A stretch of 64,000 bases of DNA. Origin: Ruminococcus sp. Marseille-P6503 (GTDB lineage: Bacteria; Bacillota; Clostridia; Oscillospirales; Ruminococcaceae). Each line of letters starts with the position of its first letter. Position 1 is the first letter of the stretch. Shown in pieces: positions 26,625-35,351 of this stretch. Where the stretch lies: contig NZ_UWPB01000001.1 in assembly GCF_900604945.1 (NCBI RefSeq), forward strand, positions 1,054,001-1,118,000, read 5' to 3'. The notes beneath the pieces were generated by a model. It saw nothing but the letters and a program-made list of their open reading frames with translations, ran no database searches and was not told where the DNA came from. The translations under genes were made by a program, and so were the position numbers.

Positions 26625-27539
26625 TTACTTTATCATTGAAGCTACTTCGTCAGCAAAATTATCCTCTTTCTTTTCAATGCCTTCGCCACGCTCAAAGCGT
26701 ACATAGTCAACAACCTTGATCGAACCGCCGAGCTCCTTAGCAGCCGCTTCAACGTATTTGCCTACTGAAACCTTGTCGTCCTTAACAAAAGCCTGTTCAA
26801 GCAGACAGTTTTCAGAATAATACTTTCCGATTTTACCCTCAACGATCTTAACCTTTACCTGCTCGGGCTTGTTCGCCATCTTAGGATCGTCAGCCATCTG
26901 AGCCAGCATGATCTTCTTCTCTTCCTCAAGAGCAGACGCGGGAACAGCCTCCCTGTTAAGATACGCAGGGTTCATAGCCGCAACCTGAAGCGCGCAGTCC
27001 TTGCCGACCTCAAAAACCTTGTCAGCAGAAAGGTCTGTGTCAAGCTTTACCATTACGCCGATGCTTCCGCCGCCGTGAACATAAGGAACAAGAACGCCTT
27101 CAAATCTCTTGAAGCGACGGATAACCATGTTCTCCCTGATCTTTATAAACAGATCCTGAAGCGACTCCTCAACGGTCTTATCGCCGCCGCTGATAACGCA
27201 AGCCTTGAGAGCGTCAAGATCAGCGGGATTCTTCTCTATGACCGTCTTGGCGACAGCAGCAACAAAAGCCTTGAATTCCTCGTTATTGGCGGCAAAGTCT
27301 GTTTCGATATTAACCTCTACGACAGCTCCTGCATTGCCTTCTACAACGGAAGTAACGATACCCTCCGCTGCAACTCTTCCGCTCTTCTTAGCCTGAGTAG
27401 CAAGTCCCTTTTCGCGGAGAATAAGCACCGCCTTATCTGTATCTCCATCAGCTTCTTCAAGAGCCTTCTTACAGTCCATCATGCCTACGCCGGTGGCTTT
27501 CATAAGATCTTTAATTTCTGCTACGGATACTTTTCCCAT
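26625..27539 (-). CDS. tsf: translation elongation factor Ts
   Basis: This 304-residue protein has the N-terminal UBA-like domain (VAEIKDLMKATGVGMMDCKKALEEADGDTDKAVLILREKG) and the EF-Ts core (EVNIETDFAANNEEF). It recycles EF-Tu-GDP. GGGAGG precedes the ATG at 27539; the in-frame codons further upstream overlap this site. It follows rpsB on the same strand, the standard arrangement. Confidence 0.98.
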   Translation of the reverse strand: MGKVSVAEIKDLMKATGVGMMDCKKALEEADGDTDKAVLILREKGLATQAKKSGRVAAEGIVTSVVEGNAGAVVEVNIETDFAANNEEFKAFVAAVAKTVIEKNPADLDALKACVISGGDKTVEESLQDLFIKIRENMVIRRFKRFEGVLVPYVHGGGSIGVMVKLDTDLSADKVFEVGKDCALQVAAMNPAYLNREAVPASALEEEKKIMLAQMADDPKMANKPEQVKVKIVEGKIGKYYSENCLLEQAFVKDDKVSVGKYVEAAAKELGGSIKVVDYVRFERGEGIEKKEDNFADEVASMIK

Positions 27540-27614
27540 TTTAATTCCTCCCAAACAAATTTTGTTTATACCGAAATCAAGGCAGACATTTTGTGCCTGC
27601 CTGAACTTTCAAAA

Positions 27615-28346
27615 TTATTCAGCCGCTTCTTCCTCAGCTTCAGCCTCGGCAGTCTCCGCGTCCTCGCCCTGTCTGCCTTCGATAATGGCGTTTGCCATGC
27701 AGCCGGCGATGAGCTTAACGGCTCTGATAGCGTCGTCGTTGCCGGGGATTACATAGTCGACATCGTCAGGATCGCAGTTTGTGTCAACAATTGCAACTAC
27801 AGGTATGCCGAGCTTCTTGGCCTCGGAAACGGCGATCTTTTCCTTACGGGGATCAACAACGAACAGAGCTCCCGGAAGAGTTTTCATGTTCTTGATACCG
27901 CCCATGAACTTTTCAAGCTTTTCAATTTCAAGATTAAGCTTTACTACCTCTTTCTTAGGCAGAAGATTAAAGGTGCCGTCAGCTTCCATAGCATGAAGCT
28001 GCTCAAGTCTTTTGATTCTTCTCTGGATAGTCTTAAAGTTTGTCATCATACCGCCGAGCCATCTTGCATTGACAAAATGCGCGTTAGCTCTGAGCGCCTC
28101 TTCCTTAACGGACTCGCTTGCCTGCTTCTTTGTTCCTACGAAAAGCACTTCCTTGCCCTCAGCGGAAATATCGCGGACAAACATATAAGCTTCCTCAAGC
28201 TTCTTAACCGTCTTCTGAAGGTCAATAATATAAATTCCGTTTCTTTCCGTGAAAATGTACGGCGCCATTTTCGGGTTCCATCTTCTTGTCTGATGACCGA
28301 AATGTACTCCGGCCTCAAGAAGCTGCTTCATTGATACTACTCCCAT
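27615..28346 (-). CDS. rpsB: 30S ribosomal protein S2
   Basis: This 243-residue protein starts [32 protein letters not shown] split by family landmarks and includes [11 protein letters not shown] and an acidic Glu/Ala-rich C-terminal tail. This is ribosomal protein S2. It is transcribed with tsf from a strong vegetative promoter with a leader of about 120 bases. Confidence 0.98.
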   Translation of the reverse strand: MGVVSMKQLLEAGVHFGHQTRRWNPKMAPYIFTERNGIYIIDLQKTVKKLEEAYMFVRDISAEGKEVLFVGTKKQASESVKEEALRANAHFVNARWLGGMMTNFKTIQRRIKRLEQLHAMEADGTFNLLPKKEVVKLNLEIEKLEKFMGGIKNMKTLPGALFVVDPRKEKIAVSEAKKLGIPVVAIVDTNCDPDDVDYVIPGNDDAIRAVKLIAGCMANAIIEGRQGEDAETAEAEAEEEAAE

Positions 28347-28475
28347 TGTAGTAACCTCCTGTTTGGTTTTTTATTTCCGTTTAAACGGATACTGTATCCT
28401 CCGCCCGGCTTAACTTGCCTCCACCTGAATGATCAGGAACCACGGCAAAAGCGCAGGCGTGCGAATTGCTTTAAT

Positions 28476-28504
28476 ATTATACCATACAGCTGAACAAATT
28501 GCAA
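28476..28504 (-). promoter_or_regulatory. sigma-A-type promoter of rpsB-tsf
   Basis: Minus-strand TTGCAA (28499-28504), 17-base spacer, TATAAT (28476-28481). The roughly 120-base GC-richer leader could hold autoregulatory structure, but I could not identify a known motif. Confidence 0.7.
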
Positions 28505-28518
28505 CAAAAATCCAATGA

Positions 28519-28809
28519 CTATTTCAACAAATTTTCAACACAGAAAGTCCGTGATTTTGTGCATACTGCATCGTTATCAAATCTGACTAAAATAGTATCC
28601 TCGCCGATAAGCTCGATGTCCTTGCATTTTATAATTATATCCTCGTCTCTTCCCATTATCCCAAAAGCCCTTGCCTTTCCGAAAACGACAAGGGAAACAA
28701 CGCTGCCGGACATCGTATCAATCTCAATATCGTCAACGTAGCCTATTTTAAGACCGGTTTTAAGATTGACGACCTCCTTGTTTCTGATACTTGTAAAGCT
28801 GCAAATCAT
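28519..28809 (-). CDS. YlmC/YmxH family PRC-barrel sporulation protein
   Basis: This 96-residue protein contains a PRC-barrel fold: RNKEVVNLKTGLKIGYVDDIEID, VVSLVVFGKARAFG, DIIIKCKDIELIGEDTILV. YlmC/YmxH proteins are small sporulation-associated proteins found near sigG or dapG genes. GGAGGTGG precedes the ATG at 28809. It follows the Spo0A-like gene by 54 bases and may be co-transcribed. Confidence 0.88.
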   Translation of the reverse strand: MICSFTSIRNKEVVNLKTGLKIGYVDDIEIDTMSGSVVSLVVFGKARAFGIMGRDEDIIIKCKDIELIGEDTILVRFDNDAVCTKSRTFCVENLLK

Positions 28810-28863
28810 AAAAGCCACCTCCTGCATAAAAATATGCAGAAAACGGCTCGTCTGATAACAATA

Positions 28864-29664
28864 TCAGCTTCTATTTGCGCTTAATAATTCTTTATCCGCC
28901 TCAATATATTCAAAGAAATCTGAAAATTCGCCTCTAATGTAATCTGAAATTATCAATATAAACTCACTGTTAGTCGGTTTATAATAATTTTTAAGCGAAT
29001 TCTGATTAAAAAACATCTGCCTTACATTTTCATTGGTGCGTTTCCACGAATTGCTTATGGCAACTCTGACCGCGCGCTCGACTGAAGTGGCGGTCGTTTC
29101 ATACTTCGCGGCAATTCTCGGATATACGTCTTTGGAAAAATTATATTTTCTGCTCATTTCAGTCACAGCCATAAAAACCGCGTCTCTTATGTAATTATAG
29201 CCCTGCATACAGTTGTTGAAATTGAAAATACACATTATCTCCGAGATCCGGCGCTTTATTTCATCATATCCCTTTTTTACGTCTACAGGCACAAGACTGC
29301 ATATTTTTCGTATATCGTCTACGATCTGATCAAAATCAAAGGGCGCTGAATAGCTTCGGCTTACGCCCATATTTTCCAGATCTTCAATAAGGCCCTCTTC
29401 TTCATATGTGTACAAATTTATAATTATAGGAGACTGATGCATCACGCTGAGATCCTTTATCAGCGAACGCATTGCGTCGCCTTCCATATTATTGCTGCTG
29501 ACTATAATAAGGTGAGGCTTATATTTCATAACCGAAACTTCTACGGAAATGCTGTCAACATCGCATTTCAAAACATTAAAGTCAGGCAGTGAAAACTCTG
29601 AAAGACACCGAGAGCGCAGTTTTTCGTCATCAATTGAAATAAGCAGCCTTATTTTATTAATCAT
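28864..29664 (-). CDS. Spo0A-like transcription factor with degenerate receiver domain
   Basis: This 266-residue protein has a CheY-like N-terminal domain (1-125) and a Spo0A C-terminal DNA-binding domain (about 150-255). The latter is well kept: YPRIAAKYETTATSVERAVR (181-200), AISNSWKRTN, and KPTNSEFILIISDYIR (229-244). In the receiver, aligning to B. subtilis Spo0A without gaps around PDVLVLD, the phospho-acceptor Asp56 is Ser56, and the conserved Lys of the KPFD motif is Ala107 (SAPFD). Classical phosphorylation is therefore not expected. GGGG lies nine bases before the ATG. It sits between sigG and ylmC. It may be a paralogue beside a canonical Spo0A elsewhere in the genome. Confidence 0.9.
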   Translation of the reverse strand: MINKIRLLISIDDEKLRSRCLSEFSLPDFNVLKCDVDSISVEVSVMKYKPHLIIVSSNNMEGDAMRSLIKDLSVMHQSPIIINLYTYEEEGLIEDLENMGVSRSYSAPFDFDQIVDDIRKICSLVPVDVKKGYDEIKRRISEIMCIFNFNNCMQGYNYIRDAVFMAVTEMSRKYNFSKDVYPRIAAKYETTATSVERAVRVAISNSWKRTNENVRQMFFNQNSLKNYYKPTNSEFILIISDYIRGEFSDFFEYIEADKELLSANRS

Positions 29665-29837
29665 TACACTACGCCCCTTTCTAAACACAAATTGCTAAAC
29701 ACTTTTAATGATAGTATAACAAACCTCAAAATCAATTTCAAGAGCGCGCAGCTATTTTACTTTCTGTACCGAACGCATATAAATTTTGCACAAAAAGATT
29801 TTAATATAATTTTACATATGTCGAAATAAATCGCACT

Positions 29838-30608
29838 TTAAATCTGGGCCTTTATTCTGTTTAAGGCTCCCTTTTCAAGCCTGGATACCTGAGCCTGTGA
29901 AATACCTATGCTTTTTGCTACTTCCACCTGAGTTTTGCCCTGAAAAAATCTCAGGAAAAGAATATTTTTCTCTCTCGGCTGAAGCGAATTTATAGCTTCC
30001 TTTAAAGACAATTCCTCAAGCCATTGAGAAGCGTCGTTATTATCTCCTACCTGATCTAGCACGAAAAGCGTATCTCCAGAGTCGGAATATACAGGCTCGT
30101 ATAAGGAGATCGGCTCGCTTATAGATTCAAGCGCAGTAACCACCTCGCATCTTTTGGCTCCTATTTCCCTCGCTATTTCATCAAGCGTAGGCTCCTTCTG
30201 ATTCCTGTTCATAAGCTTTTCCTTTGCCTGCATGGCTTTGTACGCCATATCTCTGAGCGACCTGCTTACTCTCAGCGGCTGATAATCCCTCATAAATCTT
30301 CTCAGCTCTCCCAGGATCATAGGCACAGCGTATGTGCTGAATCTTACGTCGAGATTTATATCAAAATTATCTATGGCCTTTATCAGACCGACTACCCCTA
30401 CCTGAAACAGATCGTCGGCTGATTCTCCTCTGTTGACAAATCTTTGCAAAACGCTTAGAACAAGTCTTAAATTGCCTTTTATAAGCTCTTCTCTTGCCGT
30501 CTTATCGCCGTTTCTTACTTTTTTCAGAAGCTCTATTTTTTCCGATTCCTTTAAAACGGTAAGCTCGGACGTATTTACGCCGCTTATTTCAACTTTATTA
30601 TACTGCAT
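29838..30608 (-). CDS. sigG: forespore sigma factor G
   Basis: This 256-residue protein has the SigG-specific N-terminus KVEISGVNTSELTVL (the 'VEICGVNTSKLPVL' type), region 2 (NLRLVLSVLQRF, VGLIKAIDNFD, RFSTYAVPMILGELRRFMRD) and region 4 (LQPREKNILFLRFFQGKTQVEVAKSIGISQAQVSRLEKGAL). It drives late forespore genes. AGGAG lies five bases before ATG 30608. A sigma-F/G-type promoter lies directly upstream. Unlike B. subtilis, it is not next to sigE: tsf, rpsB, ylmC and the Spo0A-like gene lie between. Confidence 0.97.
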   Translation of the reverse strand: MQYNKVEISGVNTSELTVLKESEKIELLKKVRNGDKTAREELIKGNLRLVLSVLQRFVNRGESADDLFQVGVVGLIKAIDNFDINLDVRFSTYAVPMILGELRRFMRDYQPLRVSRSLRDMAYKAMQAKEKLMNRNQKEPTLDEIAREIGAKRCEVVTALESISEPISLYEPVYSDSGDTLFVLDQVGDNNDASQWLEELSLKEAINSLQPREKNILFLRFFQGKTQVEVAKSIGISQAQVSRLEKGALNRIKAQI

Positions 30609-30635
30609 ATTAACTCCTAAATGACTTGATAATAT

Positions 30636-30665
30636 AATTATTACCAAACCAAAGTTGCAGTATAC
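30636..30665 (-). promoter_or_regulatory. sigma-F/sigma-G-type promoter of sigG
   Basis: On the minus strand GTATA (30661-30665) fits the forespore -35 GYATA. After 15 bases, GGTAATAATT (30636-30645) fits the -10 pattern GGnnAnAnT. The sigG start is 28 bases downstream. This would give forespore-specific or autoregulated expression. Confidence 0.6.
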
Positions 30666-30746
30666 AGCAGCATAACAAGCAATTTATGGAATAGCAAGCT
30701 AAAGCGGTCAATTCATTCCCAAAACCGACCGCTTTCAATATAAAAA

Positions 30747-30780
30747 AGCTGCCTGCCGAACGCTTTTACGGCAGACAGCT
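30747..30780 (-). terminator. terminator of the nfeD-SPFH operon
   Basis: AGCTGCCTGCCG (30747-30758) pairs with CGGCAGACAGCT (30769-30780) at 11 of 12 positions, and on the minus strand is followed by T6. A second inverted repeat (30701-30709/30727-30735, AAAGCGGTC) lies just beyond, without a T-run. Confidence 0.85.
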
Positions 30781-30794
30781 TAATGAATTGATTT

Positions 30795-31730
30795 TTACTG
30801 CTTTGAAACGTCAGTGATTACTTCCTTGAATCCGGTGGCAAGACCTGCAAGCCCCTGAATTTCGCTTGGAATAATAATCTTTGTCGCCTTTCCGTCCGCA
30901 GCCTTGGCGAACGCTTCAAGACTCTTGAGCTGAATAACCTGCTCGTTAGGATTAGCCTGATTCAGCTTTATCAGGCTAGCTGCTATCGCATTCTGAACCA
31001 TTTCAATAGCCTGAGCTTCACCCTCGGCTTCAAGTATCTTCTGCTGCTTAACAGCGTCAGCCTGAAGTATCTTAGCTTCCTTGTCTGCCTCGGCGCGGAG
31101 TATCTTAGACTCTCTTTCACCCTCAGCGACCAGGATCTGAGATTTCTTCTCAGCCTCCGCCTGAATTACCTTTTCTCTTCTTTCACGGTCGGCCTTCATC
31201 TGTTTTTCCATAGCGTCGCGGATTTCAGCAGGAGGAAGGATATTTTTAAGCTCGACTCTCTGAACCTTGATTCCCCATCTGTCCGTAGCCTCGTCAAGAA
31301 TCTTCGTTATATTTGTGTTGATAAAGTCGCGCGAAGTAAGGGTGGCTTCAAGATCCATATCGCCGACAATATTACGCAGAGTAGTAGCCGTAAGATTCTC
31401 AATTGCGGAAATAGGTCTTTCAACTCCGTATGTAAACTGCATAGCGTTGGTGATCTGGAAAAATACCACAGTATCTATCTGCATTGTTACGTTATCCTTT
31501 GTAATTACCGACTGCGGCTTGAAATCCACAACCTGTTCCTTGATGGAAACCTTCTTTGCCACCTTGTCTATAAACGGAACCGTTACATGAAGTCCCGTTC
31601 CCCAAGCGGCATGAAACGCGCCGAATCTTTCCACTACATACACATACGCCTGCGGAACTACCTTAATATTGCTTATTACCACTATGATAAGAACAATCAG
31701 CACGATCAGTGCAATTATCCAACCTTCCAT
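30795..31730 (-). CDS. SPFH/band 7 domain membrane protein (QmcA/stomatin-like)
   Basis: This 311-residue protein has an N-terminal membrane helix (3-24), an SPFH domain (VPQAYVYVVERFGAFHAAWGTGLHVTVPF, VDFKPQSVITKDNVTMQIDTVV) and a long charged Ala/Glu/Lys coiled coil (about 175-235) that supports oligomerisation. Stomatin-like proteins form membrane microdomains and often pair with NfeD, the gene located 35 bases upstream in the operon. AGGAGG supports the start. Confidence 0.93.
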   Translation of the reverse strand: MEGWIIALIVLIVLIIVVISNIKVVPQAYVYVVERFGAFHAAWGTGLHVTVPFIDKVAKKVSIKEQVVDFKPQSVITKDNVTMQIDTVVFFQITNAMQFTYGVERPISAIENLTATTLRNIVGDMDLEATLTSRDFINTNITKILDEATDRWGIKVQRVELKNILPPAEIRDAMEKQMKADRERREKVIQAEAEKKSQILVAEGERESKILRAEADKEAKILQADAVKQQKILEAEGEAQAIEMVQNAIAASLIKLNQANPNEQVIQLKSLEAFAKAADGKATKIIIPSEIQGLAGLATGFKEVITDVSKQ

Positions 31731-31765
31731 AATACTACCTCCTGAATTAAAAAAATAAATATAAG

Positions 31766-32197
31766 CTATTTAGAAACTATAAGCTTGGCGCCGTCAACCT
31801 CCTGTACAGTAACAACAGCCCCCTCGTCAATTACAGAGCCGTCTGAAGAACGCGCAGCCCAGTTAGTGCCGCCGAGCTTCACTCTCCCCTCCCCGAGCTC
31901 GTTATTGATCCTTTCCGTGACCACAGCGGATTTACCGATATCAAGCTCAAAGTTGGTATGGTATTTCTCGCCCTGCATTTTCCTGACCAAAGGCCTGGTA
32001 GCGATAAGCAGTATCACAGACGCGATCACAAAAACCGTAAGCTGTACAATGAAGCCGAAATCAGCTATCGCAAAAAACATTGCGATAAGAGCGCCGAAAG
32101 CAAGCCAGATCGAAACCAGAGCCGAAGCCGTTGCAATTTCAACCACTATGAAAAACACAAACGCTATAGCCCAGCCGACAATCATCATCGTATCCAT
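31766..32197 (-). CDS. NfeD-like membrane protein
   Basis: This 143-residue protein has three or four hydrophobic helices in residues 5-68, then a C-terminal OB-fold (GKSAVVTERINNELGEGRVKLGGTNWAARSSDGSVIDEGAVVTVQEVDGAKLIV segment pattern). This is the short NfeD form without the protease domain. It is encoded upstream of the SPFH partner and has its own promoter. Confidence 0.9.
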   Translation of the reverse strand: MDTMMIVGWAIAFVFFIVVEIATASALVSIWLAFGALIAMFFAIADFGFIVQLTVFVIASVILLIATRPLVRKMQGEKYHTNFELDIGKSAVVTERINNELGEGRVKLGGTNWAARSSDGSVIDEGAVVTVQEVDGAKLIVSK

Positions 32198-32250
32198 ATT
32201 TATCCCCCTTTATTTTTATTACTCTATACACAGTTTATATGTACAGAAAC

Positions 32251-32279
32251 ATTATACCACAGCATATCTCTTTTTTCAA
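32251..32279 (-). promoter_or_regulatory. sigma-A-type promoter of nfeD-SPFH
   Basis: Minus-strand TTGAAA (32274-32279), 17-base spacer, TATAAT (32251-32256). It is about 55 bases before the nfeD start. Confidence 0.75.
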
Positions 32280-32382
32280 TAGATTTTTCAAAATTTATCA
32301 TTATTTTTATAGTGTTCCTCACTCATGTCAACATCCGGTATATATTAAATTTGCAGATAATTAAAATTGATTTTACTTTAAT

Positions 32383-32411
32383 TTGACAATCCCCCGCAAA
32401 TGTGCTATTAT
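32383..32411 (+). promoter_or_regulatory. sigma-A-type promoter of prmA
   Basis: Consensus TTGACA (32383-32388), 17-base spacer, TATTAT (32406-32411). It is about 28 bases before the prmA ATG, confirming that the start is internal to the longer open frame. Confidence 0.8.
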
Positions 32412-32439
32412 ATATATGTATTATTTTGAAAGGATCATT

Positions 32440-33417
32440 ATGAATATGAACTGGATCGAGGTTGACATTTTCACTTCTACTCAGGGGGTAGAGCCTCTTA
32501 CAGGATCTCTGCTCGGATACGGCATTAACGGCTTTGTGATCAAGGATTCCGCAGATTTCAATGCCTTTCTTGAGGATAAATCGGCAAACTGGGATTACAT
32601 AGACGACGATCTGATGGGGATTAAAAGCTGTGAAACAACGGTGACCGTCTATCTTCCGGAAAACGCTCAGGGGCTTGAAAACCTTGAAGCGGTCAAGTCT
32701 GAGCTTACTGCTCTCAAAAGCCGTGACGCGGACCGTCAGTTCGGCAGACTGGAATACGAGCTTAAAAACGTCTGCGAGGAGGACTGGGCTAATAACTGGA
32801 AGCAGTATTTCAAGCCTCTCTGCATAGGCGAAAAGCTGCTTGTCAAGCCTTCCTGGGAAAGGGTTTCACCTGACGAAAAACGCATTATACTTGAAATCGA
32901 CCCTGCCTCAAGCTTTGGAACAGGCCAGCATAATACGACTCAGCTTTGTCTGGAGCTTATTGAAAAATATTTTACTGAAAACTGCCGAATGCTGGATCTC
33001 GGCTGCGGAAGCGGAATACTTTCCATTGCGGGGATACTGCTGGGAGCAGAATCTGCTTTTGCAGTTGATATTGATGAGAATTCAGTAAAGATCGCCGGGG
33101 AAAACGCGGCTAAAAATCATATATCCCCGGACAAATACACCGTTATGTGCGGAAACGTCATCGACGATGACGAGCTTGTCGATTCTATCGGCGCAGATTA
33201 CGATCTTGTGTGCGCAAATATAGTAGCCGACGTTCTGATCGGTATGAGCGGAAGGTTTGCCGGATTTCTGAATAAAAACGGAATCCTGATTGTTTCAGGG
33301 ATAATCGACAGCCGTAAGGAAGAGGTGCTTCAGGTTATAGAAGCCGAAGGCTTCGAGCTTATTGAAAGCAGGGAAAAAGAAGACTGGGCCGCCGCAGCCT
33401 TCAGAGTACATAAATAA
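32440..33417 (+). CDS. prmA: ribosomal protein L11 methyltransferase
   Basis: This 325-residue protein has the PrmA N-terminal domain (WIEVDIFTSTQGVEPLTGSLLGYGINGFVI), the linker CEEDWANNWKQYFKP, the pre-SAM motif DPASSFGTGQHNTTQLCLEL, SAM-binding LDLGCGSGILSIAG and the catalytic-loop VCANIVADVL. It trimethylates L11. The ATG at 32440 follows AAAGGA by five bases and sits downstream of a consensus promoter. Confidence 0.96.
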   Translation: MNMNWIEVDIFTSTQGVEPLTGSLLGYGINGFVIKDSADFNAFLEDKSANWDYIDDDLMGIKSCETTVTVYLPENAQGLENLEAVKSELTALKSRDADRQFGRLEYELKNVCEEDWANNWKQYFKPLCIGEKLLVKPSWERVSPDEKRIILEIDPASSFGTGQHNTTQLCLELIEKYFTENCRMLDLGCGSGILSIAGILLGAESAFAVDIDENSVKIAGENAAKNHISPDKYTVMCGNVIDDDELVDSIGADYDLVCANIVADVLIGMSGRFAGFLNKNGILIVSGIIDSRKEEVLQVIEAEGFELIESREKEDWAAAAFRVHK

Positions 33418-33460
33418 TTTTTTATACAGATTTTACACTTGCAAACGAAAGGAGAAAATT

Positions 33461-33799
33461 ATGCAGCTGTTATTTTTGATAATCAAGAGAACGGAGCTTG
33501 TAGACGATATTATGAGGGAGCTTGCCAAGGTCGGAATCAGGGGAGGCACCGCTATTGACAGCGTAGGTATGGCAAAGTCGATTTCGGGAATGGATAATCT
33601 TCCTACAATAGGCCTGCTCAGAGAGCTGTTAAAGGGCGAGGATCCGGCTATGAAGGGCAAAACCATTTTTGTAGCCGTAAAGGACGAGCAGGTCGAGGAC
33701 GCCAAAAACGCCATTGTTAAAATCACCGGAGATCTTTCACTCCCTAACGCGGGCGTGCTTTTCGGCGTTCCGATAACCTTTGCTATGGGAATAGGCTGA
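33461..33799 (+). CDS. small P-II-like protein
   Basis: This 112-residue protein has the beta-alpha-beta pattern of the GlnB/P-II superfamily: MQLLFLIIKRTELVDDIMRELAKVGIRGGTAID, then VAVKDEQVEDAKNAIVKITGDL, and a hydrophobic Gly-rich C-terminus. I do not see a canonical T-loop with the modified Tyr, so it is not a typical nitrogen regulator. It follows prmA by 43 bases and is likely co-transcribed. Its ligand and partner are unknown. AAAGGAG supports the start. Confidence 0.72.
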   Translation: MQLLFLIIKRTELVDDIMRELAKVGIRGGTAIDSVGMAKSISGMDNLPTIGLLRELLKGEDPAMKGKTIFVAVKDEQVEDAKNAIVKITGDLSLPNAGVLFGVPITFAMGIG

Positions 33800-33818
33800 A
33801 TCATACGAATATACGATA

Positions 33819-33854
33819 AAACGCAGGAAGTTCTTACAGAGAACACCTGCGTTT
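33819..33854 (+). terminator. terminator between the P-II-like gene and spoIVA
   Basis: AAACGCAGG (33819-33827) pairs with CCTGCGTTT (33846-33854), with an inner GTTCT/AGAAC stem. Plus strand continues in T. It lies between convergent genes and may act in both directions. Confidence 0.82.
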
Positions 33855-33858
33855 TTTC

Positions 33859-35334
33859 TTACAGTATAAAGCATATAAGACCGGAACAGCCCTCGTTTAT
33901 CATTCTTTCAATGGTTTCCTTAAGTCTCATTCTCGCGTCGTACGGCAGCTTGGCAAGCTTGGCGTGCAGCCCCTCGTTCACCAGCTCGTGAAGAGATTTG
34001 CCGAAAATATTGCTTTCCCATATCTTCTGAGGAGATTCCTCAAAATCGTTGAGCATATACAATACAAGCTCCTCGGATTGTTTTTCCGAACCGACTATCG
34101 GAGCTACCTCCGTATTTATATAGGCTTTCATCATATGAATGGACGGCGCTGTCGCCTTCAGCCTGATTCCGTATTTTCCTCCCTGCTTTATTACCTCCGG
34201 CTCTTCCAGCGAAAGCTCATCCATTGAAGGCATAACAATGCCGTATCCTGTTTCCTCAACCTGATTGAGCGCTTCCGCGAACTTGGAAAACTTATTTTTG
34301 ATTCTTACAAGCTCAAGGATCTGAGGCATAAGATCGCTTTCATTTTCTATAGTCAGACCCGTCGCCTCACCGATGATTTTAAAGAACAGATCCTGATGTA
34401 TTCCTACTGAAATCACCGCGCTGCCGCTGCCGAGATCAATGCTCTTGACTCTGCTTTCAGTGACCTGCTCGCACAACGCTATCTCGTCCGCGCAGGCGTT
34501 GATCTGTCTCAGATTGGTAAGCTGCGACGCGGCGCTTCTGATATGTGAAAATACCGCTTCCTTCAGCCAATGACCCTTGTCTAGACTGTTTATCCATGAC
34601 GGCATTTCAATATTGATCTCCTTTATCGGAAATGCGTACAGAACCTGAGTCAGGATATTTTTTATATCCTCCTCCGAAAGCTCAAGGCAGTTTATAGGCA
34701 TAACCGTTGTCCTGTATTTTTCCGAAAGGTCTCTGCAAAGCTGCTGAACTTCAAGAGAATCAGGGTAAACGCTGTTCATAAGCACCACAAACGGCTTATT
34801 TATATTCTGAAGCTCGGCAATTACCCGTTCTTCACATTCCTCGTATTCATCGCGCGGCAGATCGGTTATCGTTCCGTCGGTAGTTACAACAAGCCCGATG
34901 GTGCTGTGCTCGGTTATTACCTTCTGCGTTCCCACCTCTGCCGCCATATTAAACGGCACCTCTGTGTCAAACCACGGAGTGACCACCATTCTGGGCATTT
35001 CATTTTCAAAATAGCCTATCGCGCTAGGTATTATATAACCTACACAGTCAATCATTCTGACATTGAATTTTGCTCCGCCGTCAAGCGAAATCTCCACCGC
35101 TTCCTCAGGTATGAATTTAGGCTCGGTAGTCATTATGGTTTTTCCGCCTGACGACTGGGGAAGCTCGTCGATCGCCCTCTCCTTGCGGTAGTCGCTCTCA
35201 ATGTTGGGAATAACGAAATTCTCCATAAACTGTTTTATAAAGGTTGACTTTCCCGTTCTGACAGGCCCTACTACACCGATATAAATATCTCCGTCAGTTC
35301 GGGTTGCAATGTCTGTATAAATATCGTTCGTCAT
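33859..35334 (-). CDS. spoIVA: stage IV sporulation protein A, spore coat ATPase
   Basis: This 491-residue protein starts with a TRAFAC-type nucleotide-binding domain, Walker A GPVRTGKST (23-31), followed by SSGGKTIMTTEPKFIPEEAVEI and MIDCVGYIIPSA (switch/Walker B region). The C-terminus is well conserved. SpoIVA hydrolyses ATP and polymerises on the outer forespore membrane as the basement layer of the coat. It follows sipL by 17 bases on the same strand, matching the known partnership of SpoIVA and SipL in clostridia. GGAGG supports the start. Confidence 0.96.
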   Translation of the reverse strand: MTNDIYTDIATRTDGDIYIGVVGPVRTGKSTFIKQFMENFVIPNIESDYRKERAIDELPQSSGGKTIMTTEPKFIPEEAVEISLDGGAKFNVRMIDCVGYIIPSAIGYFENEMPRMVVTPWFDTEVPFNMAAEVGTQKVITEHSTIGLVVTTDGTITDLPRDEYEECEERVIAELQNINKPFVVLMNSVYPDSLEVQQLCRDLSEKYRTTVMPINCLELSEEDIKNILTQVLYAFPIKEINIEMPSWINSLDKGHWLKEAVFSHIRSAASQLTNLRQINACADEIALCEQVTESRVKSIDLGSGSAVISVGIHQDLFFKIIGEATGLTIENESDLMPQILELVRIKNKFSKFAEALNQVEETGYGIVMPSMDELSLEEPEVIKQGGKYGIRLKATAPSIHMMKAYINTEVAPIVGSEKQSEELVLYMLNDFEESPQKIWESNIFGKSLHELVNEGLHAKLAKLPYDARMRLKETIERMINEGCSGLICFIL

Positions 35335-35351
35335 ATTTTTTCCTCCAGATT

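Noticed and set aside
27075-28334. Long plus-strand open frame (419 codons) across tsf and rpsB
   Set aside because: It is antisense to two unmistakable translation genes and has no recognisable domain or ribosome-binding site.
28347-28475. Possible ribosomal-protein leader RNA before rpsB
   Set aside because: Some GC-rich structure exists, but I cannot match it to a known S2 leader motif by eye.
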